Source: Aphelenchoides besseyi (Eukaryota > Nematoda > Chromadorea > Rhabditida > Aphelenchoididae). From it: a stretch of DNA of 64,000 nucleotides. The notes beneath the pieces are model-generated. The model had not been told where the DNA came from, did no database searches, and saw nothing but the letters and a program-made list of their open reading frames with translations. Numbering within the stretch: position 1 is the first letter of the stretch; each line of letters starts with the position of its first letter. This document shows, in pieces, positions 57,774-64,000 of this stretch. The position numbers and the translations under genes are program-made. The stretch spans positions 7,006,001 through 7,070,000 of the forward strand of contig JAMPIQ010000001.1 in the NCBI GenBank assembly GCA_024699855.1, given 5' to 3'.

Positions 57774-59343
57774 TCATCGGATTCGAATAACGAGAATACC
57801 GAAAAGTGCGATCAAAAACGAGCGGATTGAGGTCGCGAATGAGTCGAAATGTCGATCGGCAGAGTTGTGATGATACGCGTTGTAACGACTAACCTCGGTA
57901 TTCAAAAATGGAGTTCGTTGAATTGGGTCCGGTTGTTTGGTTGTTCGCGCCCACAAGGGAGTTGAGGGACGATAAGTGGCGGGAAAAGGAGTTGGATCAT
58001 CACGCAACGGGACTTCTTGAATGCCATGCCAGAAATCATCGACAGAGTACTTTCCGCTTTCATAGTCTATTTGATGTGTTGGAGGAGTTGAAACAACTTC
58101 ACGATGCGAATAATCACTATCACTTGTTGTTTGATCTAAAGACCAAAAGTCGGAAGTAGTGGTTGAAAGCGAAGATTTTGCCGTTGAGGTTTGACGTTTC
58201 CACGACATCGATTCAACTTCATACTCATCACGATCCTCAGCGTCCTCGATGATTTCGGAATCTGTTGGTCGATTTAAAGCAACATTGCGCATCGACCATT
58301 CGCATTCTGCCGGCAATTGGAAATGTGAGGCAGAGAGCTGAAGAATTCGCTCGTAGGATCGCTGTACCGCTTGATTGACAACAATCCAAATCTAAAAGAT
58401 TGCTTTTCAATACTGGAACATTGAATGACAAACTTCGGATCGTATTCCTACGCTTTTCATGATGTTTAAGATTACAAACAGCAACAGAAATTAGCCGTCT
58501 ATTCATAGTCAATCGTTCAATGACGTGTGAATACGAGCGTACAAACTTGTGGAAGTTTATTTACCTGAGTTGCATTTTTGGAACTACAGTGAAATGGAAC
58601 CTTCGAATAGCAATCCGTGTACTCGTTTAGTCGACGACAAAACGCGTTCAACGACGTGGTGCTTGTAACAGATAGAGCAGGACACTTTTTCAGTGCTCTT
58701 TCGTGATGTCTTCGTTCACAACCAATGAATTCACCGAAAGCTGAAATCAAAATGTCAAATTCATTCAACGGAATCGATTAACCTTTTGTTTCTCTCCGTG
58801 AGATCTGACAGATGCTTTCCCACTGCTCGATTGTTGCCATGTGAACTTCTTTTGTTTTGGATTCTGTGCACGGTTGCATACAAATTTCGAATTTCTTGAT
58901 TGATCTTAACTCACTTATCAGTTCCATTTCGGAAACTTCCACAAACCTACAAACCCACGCAATTTTGCGTTGAGCTACCAAGTTAGTCCTCGACTTTGCC
59001 ACCACTGCATGAAACGGAGCCATGAGCTCTGAATCAACGTTCGGACTATTGCCAACAATCGACACCAGCGAGCCGCGAAGAACATCGGAACATGAACGCA
59101 CACACGCTGTACCCAACGGTGAATGAATCACTGAAACCAAATGGTCGATTGACATCAATTTCGATTTATTCGTTTACTCATGAAAATCGACAGTTTGACT
59201 GCTGAGATAATCGGCGATTCAACTGATGGCACCAATGTTCTCATCGTCTGATCGGAGATCGAAGAAAGTGATGGCAGTGGAGTGATGAGCAGAAGACTAA
59301 CGTTGTTCGACGCCTCAGACCATGAATCTGCATTGCCGTCGGA
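57774..59343 (-). CDS. Cys-rich ectodomain protein with a C-terminal membrane segment (5' end unresolved)
   Basis: Exons 59343-59178, 59130-58783, 58740-58565 and 58391-57774 join in phase for 435 residues after the first acceptor; the exon with the start and signal peptide was not found. The middle has a Cys-rich pattern (CVRSCSDVLRGSLVSI; later CMQPC, GCERRHHERALKKC, LNEYTDCYSK) resembling nematode CPG4/DUF19-type secreted domains. A long Ser/Thr/Pro-rich acidic region follows and then a terminal hydrophobic helix (SFLIALFGILVIRIR). An extra intron inside the second exon (about 58940-58899) is possible. It is likely a surface or GPI-linked glycoprotein; family assignment is weak. Confidence 0.5.
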
Positions 59344-61469
59344 CTGCAACAGAATCGTTTATCTCGTTCATTAAGCAAAAATCGGTCTCGTTAATGTTAA
59401 AGAAAGTTAGTGAAGCAACAAACACAAGATTAGTAGTCTGAAGAATAAGCACGTGTTTCACAATCGAACTATCAATTAGCTATAATCCGACTACAAAACC
59501 AAGAAACCTAACAAGCGAACAACACGAAATTTGTCGTCGAAAACTGCGCTTCAGACGGAAATGACGCTAATGGTCAATTCATCTCTTTTTACGTCCTTTT
59601 GGCAAATATATCGCGACTATTGCGAACTGAGAGCAATTAGTGGGTGGATGACATATCTCCAAGCAACATGGCCAACTTCTGAACAATCAAAGCCAACAGA
59701 AAAGCGAGTTCACACGCTGAGAATTTTTGCTGATCAAAATCTGTTGGAATTCAACTCTCGTGTTTAGTGCTGTTTCAAACATCGCTTATTTATACATGAC
59801 GAAAAGTGTGGAAAATTTTTGCCACGATCCTCGAATTACCGTAAACACGAATTCGCACTTGAAAGTGCAAAAGTCGAAACGGGAATTTGAGTCCAAATTT
59901 GTTGCTTGTTCTTCTCGAATTTACTCTCCTTAAATTCAAAAGTTCAACAAGGGAAATCAGCAACAACACGTGTGAGTATGAGAAATCAAAGACCGCTGTG
60001 AAGACGGGAGTTTGGCTCCCGGCTAACGAGATTGGACAATCGAGTTTGTGGGCGAGTACGATAACCCAATTAGCTGAATCCCGGGAATTTGGAAGACGAT
60101 GAGAAACCACACAAAAACCTGTTTGGACTCACCATTGTTGTTGTTAAGTGAGTGGTTGATGATGAGTTGTGGTCCGGAAATACGAGTTTCTGTCGGACAA
60201 AGAACGAGGACGAAGAAAGACGATGTGGTCACACCTTTTCGTTGAGTAAACTTTTCGACTCCGTTGCAACGGTCAAATGAATTTGGAGAAGAGAATTAGC
60301 AGGAAAATTTGTCAGTCGACCTCCGCATTCCAAACCTCGAACCGTTTTCCCACTGTGAATTAATAAACTGACTATTCGAACTTTAACAGCTGAATGGCCG
60401 GGAAACGGGGGGACCAATTTTCGCCCGATTCTCACACGATACCCCAACACGATTGTTCGACCTGTCCAATTCAATGCCCACGGCAAACTGTCGCAAAAAA
60501 GGAAGAAGCAAGCAAACGGAACGAATGGACGGCAATCGAAGAGCAAATAGCCAGAGGGTTAATTGACTGGAAATACGGTAAAATAGCGTTTGGTGAAAAG
60601 GCGTTTTATGATGAAAGTAAAACTCGACATTTTGTTTGTCGAAACGAACGAATCTCGTCGTCTGTTTTAAATCCGCGAGAACGAAGCTTGGCATTCAGTT
60701 GATACCGGAAGGAAGTTCGAGCTCAGCGGGAGCTACTGCTGTCGACATCAAAATGCAAAACCAAAAGAAAATCAAAACTGAAAGTCGTTCGAGTAAGTGA
60801 AGCGCCAGAAATTGGAATCGAGATTTTGAGTTCACTCGACGGTGTCAACCTTCGGTCACTGCACAAACAACCGTTCAGTTTTCGTTTTGCATTTCCAGAC
60901 AAATTGAATTCCTTTCGCTTGGTCTCCTTCTCAATTGGTTGTTTGTCTCGAAATATCAAAAGTTGACGTTTAACTCCAAAGCGGAGTAATAAAAGCATGT
61001 GAAGATGTAACTTTCGACTCACATCTCAATGGACGCCGCGCGTAAATCGTCTTCGTGATTTATGAACTTTGAAGCAAAGACATTGAGTCTCCAAAGTGCC
61101 ATTCAATTGGCCGCGCTTATCAAATAGATGGTATGTCCGAATAAAACAACAAAAATGCAACAACATCGAGAAGCGAGATAAACGCGAAGTCTCGGATTAA
61201 TTGATCGACTCAAAGAACAGAAATAGCCGATGGAGAACGTAGCCGTTGGGATGAGTTCGGTTGATGCAACAGACGGGAAATTCACTTAACAAGAAGGAGC
61301 TCAGATTTGACGTTTCACTTCGACGACTTGCAGGAACAGCGGTTTATGTATCTCTTCTTTATTTAACTAATCAATGAAAACAAATAGACGTTCGATAAAA
61401 ATATTCAAAGAATTCTCTTGTTTGCCATGGCACTTCTTATGTTGAGGTTGTCGAGTTGATTTGAGCGTT
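59344..61469. other. Long intergenic region; no gene recognised
   Basis: Short, mutually overlapping frames on both strands (for example plus 59531-59767, minus 60694-60383, plus 60394-60702, minus 61022-60723) without domains. It must hold the missing first exon of the neighbouring Cys-rich gene, but I could not identify it. Confidence 0.4.
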
Positions 61470-64000
61470 CTATTTGGCAACATTCTTTAGAGAAGATTGT
61501 TGGGTTCGTTTTTTGAATTCTTCACGGGTTGATAGATGATCACGATTCACTTCGACCACTGACGTTAAACTCCCGTTTTCTACTGAACCATTTCGATTGA
61601 TTGTGATTGTCGGTTCTCCGTCTGCTGACGAAGCGGTCGAAGCGTTCGATGTGCCTGTTGGATTGTGAGTATCGGCTAATGACCGCTTGTCGAAGGATCG
61701 ATTGACTGATGTTGGACCACCGTTTTCAGCAGTCGAATTCCAAGCAGATCGTCGATATCCGGAAGTTCCAAGCGCGATGGCCGTTCGCTTCGTTGTTTTG
61801 CCGGCGGCATGATTCTGTTCGGCCGCGTTTACGAATCGCCGACGAGTAGCGGCGGGAAGATTGTCGATGTACGAAGCAAGATGACTACCGGGCATTTTGC
61901 TGGACATTCGAGAAGCAGCGATTCCCGAGGTCGATGGAGTGGAAGAAATCGGTGGATGAGAAGGCGATGTACTTCCAACAGCAGGCGGACTACCGTTGGG
62001 CGCTGATTCGGATGTTGTCGAATCGGCGGACGAGGAAGCGGAGCCGTGATGTCCGACTGGATTGATAAGCGAAACAATTGCTGTTGCTTGAGGCGTTGAA
62101 TTGATCGTCGTTTGATAGTTTGATGTTGTTGTCACAGTTGAGTAGTCAGCCAACGCACTTCCTGATGCACTTCGAGCATGCGAACTTGAATGAGAACTAC
62201 AAATAGATTGTATAAGCATGTGCCTAATAAGCATTAACCAACTTCGGTCTAATCGGACGCTGTTGACGCGACAAAAGCCACGAGTTTGCAGCTCCAGTAC
62301 GACGATCCGCAATTCGTTGTCTCAATTCTTCCATTTTTAGAGCTCCCGAATCGTGAAGAACGGCAGCTCTTGCACTTGTTGGCACGTTTCCCAGTGATTG
62401 TCGCAAAGGCGAAGGCGATTCGGTGGACTGATAAATCGGTGCCGCTTGGCTATAATTGACTGATGGGCCGTTAGTGTTTGTGGACATTATGTGCCGTAGA
62501 TCTTGTTCTAGCAATCGAACACGATGATCAAGCGAACGTCTCTCATCGGCCCATTGTCCGTGTATTCTTTGCTTCTCGTCCAACAGGTCTTGAATTCGTT
62601 GCTCTTTTTCACTACGTTCTTTCTCCAGCAGTCGAATCTTGTTCAATCTAAAACTACTTAATTAACAATTAAATCAAACGTAAACATACAAAGAATCCGT
62701 TTCGTTTCGTGCTGTCGATTCGTTTCGTTGTGTTTCGTCGTTGTATCGTTTCTGTAAGTCGCGTACTGTTGCTTCAAGTTGACTAATCCGATCGTCCTTC
62801 GATTGCAACGTCTTGTGCAACTTCAACAATTCATCGCCATCAGTTGATCGACCTGCATTCCGAGTTCTTGAATTCTCCTTAAAACACAAACAGTTCATGA
62901 GTAAGAGACCTGAACTAACCAGTTGCACTTTCAACTGAGCGACTTCCATTTCAAGTTGTGCTTTTTGTCGTTCATACTCGTCCTGCATCTTTTGCTTTTC
63001 TTCTTTGGTTTCTTGAACCAATTTCTGCTGATGAGCACATTTGTCGACCAATGCCACGGCATCAACAGCCGCTCGATCTTTCGATGCTAACCGCTCTTGT
63101 GCGTTCTTCAACGCGCTCTCCAAGATTTCGATATGATTTCGTTGTTCTTCCAAAGTTGCATTTTGAGCTTCAATCTCCATTTGTTGTCGTTCTTTGATTG
63201 CCATCAACTCTTTATCTGAAACCAAGTGAATTCATTTCGGGATCGGACGTTGCGAAACTAACTTTGAGGCACAAGATCAGTCATCAGCATGTTGTAGTGA
63301 TGCAAATGCTCGGGATCCATTTGAGGATGTTGAGCTACAGCTAAATTTAAGTTGGCCACCTGTTGCTGCAGAAGACTGTTTTCATTCGATAGTCGTTGGA
63401 TGTGCTGTTCGAGTATGTTACGTGCTGACTGTTCCAATTTCTCTTCCTTGTCGCGCAATAACAAACTCGTGGTGAACTCTTTTTCGATTTTCTCGTATGA
63501 CATTTCCAACTAAACAGATTGAATGTGAGAGGCCGAGGCTTCGAAATTACCTTTCTCAATGTGCTTGTATTCTTTTGCAACATTTCAACTTGCTGTCTCA
63601 GAAGACTGTTCTCTGTTCGTAAGGCGGCAATATCGATAGCCGAAGTGACACCGTTTTCTTGAAAATCACGAGGATCGGATGAATGCGGGTAGTGATTTGA
63701 GGACGGGAAGTTGCCGTTTTGTCTTAAAAAAATGATATCATGGTAAGAGAATGTTGTCGTGGTTATGAAACATCAAAACTCACTCATATTTCTGCTCAGT
63801 GACGTACAAACACGGTTGCGAATGACTCATAGGCTGCGGCGCGGAATGTCCGTTTGCCGCGTTAATACTAAAAAACAAACGGTTCGTACATACAAAAATT
63901 TGTGTCATACCGCATTCTTGTGGATCCTTCCACTCCACCGTTAACTTTGAGCATATCATGACCAACACCGTTAACAATGTGAACACCATTCGGATGAAAA
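61470..64000 (-). CDS. AMOT: Angiomotin-family scaffold protein (5' end outside the window)
   Basis: Adaptor linking junctions, actin and the Hippo pathway. Exons in the window are 64000-63911 (partial), 63867-63784, 63722-63551, 63509-63263, 63215-62920, 62877-62690, 62647-62243 and 62196-61470, all phase-consistent. The coiled-coil core matches angiomotin block by block: SLLRQQVEMLQKNTSTLRK, SARNILEQHIQRLSNEN, EEQRNHIEILESALKNAQER, and LLKLHKTLQSKDDRISQLEA. The C-terminal third is Ser/Thr-rich and lacks the PDZ-binding end (EYLI) of vertebrate AMOT, ending SSLKNVAK. The LATS site and PPxY motifs that bind YAP would lie in the unseen N-terminus. A generic coiled-coil protein is the alternative, but the order of blocks argues for angiomotin. 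Confidence 0.75.

Noticed and set aside
1..64000. CRISPR arrays, bacterial operons, prophage or plasmid features
   Set aside because: The window is intron-bearing eukaryotic DNA throughout; no regularly spaced repeats or bacterial gene arrangement were seen.

Overview
The window is eukaryotic and almost certainly from a nematode. Genes are split by many short GT-AG introns, mostly about 41-50 nt, ending in TTTCAG or TTTTAG. The families include a ShKT domain joined to a trypsin-like protease, a core-2/GlcNAc branching enzyme, a short claudin-like tetraspan protein and Cys-rich secreted proteins. There is also an SL1-like spliced-leader RNA (32609-32692). Its leader has the same length as the Caenorhabditis elegans SL1 leader but differs at a few positions, and several gene families are diverged, so I suspect a lineage outside the best-studied Rhabditida. 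That placement is inference. I rebuilt exons by hand from splice signals, reading phase and family similarity; nothing was aligned by computer.

Layout. 1-13.7 kb: a large SynGAP/DAB2IP-type Ras GTPase-activating protein gene (+) with at least three possible first exons. 14.0-18.8 kb: two genes for secreted or anchored proteins (+). The long first intron of the second carries, on the minus strand, a complete CENP-A-type centromeric histone H3 gene. 19.0-21.0 kb: a peptide-type rhodopsin-family GPCR (-). 21-25.3 kb: mostly empty, with one possible amidated-neuropeptide precursor (-). 25.3-30.7 kb: UDP-glucose pyrophosphorylase (-), a small unknown protein (-), adenylate kinase (+) and an SDR-like protein lacking its catalytic lysine (+). 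31.0-33.7 kb: a decayed ABCE1 copy (-) next to transaldolase (+), whose 5' part is broken and whose intron holds the SL RNA. 34.2-40.3 kb: exosome subunit RRP46/EXOSC5, a ZIP8/14-type metal transporter, a small secreted protein and APC/C subunit CDC16 (all +). 40.5-45.2 kb: a claudin-like protein, a trypsin-like protease and a branching GlcNAc-transferase (all -). 45.8-49.2 kb: two pieces of a serine carboxypeptidase gene flanking a ShKT-trypsin gene (+) that a 764-bp mariner-type inverted-repeat element interrupts. 51.6-55.8 kb: an ADP-ribosylglycohydrolase (-) and glycogenin (+). 56.6-59.3 kb: an internally duplicated membrane protein (+) and a Cys-rich single-pass protein (-). 61.5-64 kb: the 3' part of an angiomotin homologue (-) that runs off the window.

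Functional links. UDP-glucose pyrophosphorylase makes the UDP-glucose that glycogenin uses to prime glycogen, but the two are 27 kb apart and this is probably coincidence. No operon-like run was found. Several start codons sit a few bases after a lone AG acceptor, which fits SL trans-splicing.

Caution on sequence quality. At least four places look like a single missing base at a C-G step: the SynGAP acceptor at 11085, two in the ABCE1 copy and one in transaldolase. They may be assembly errors rather than biology.
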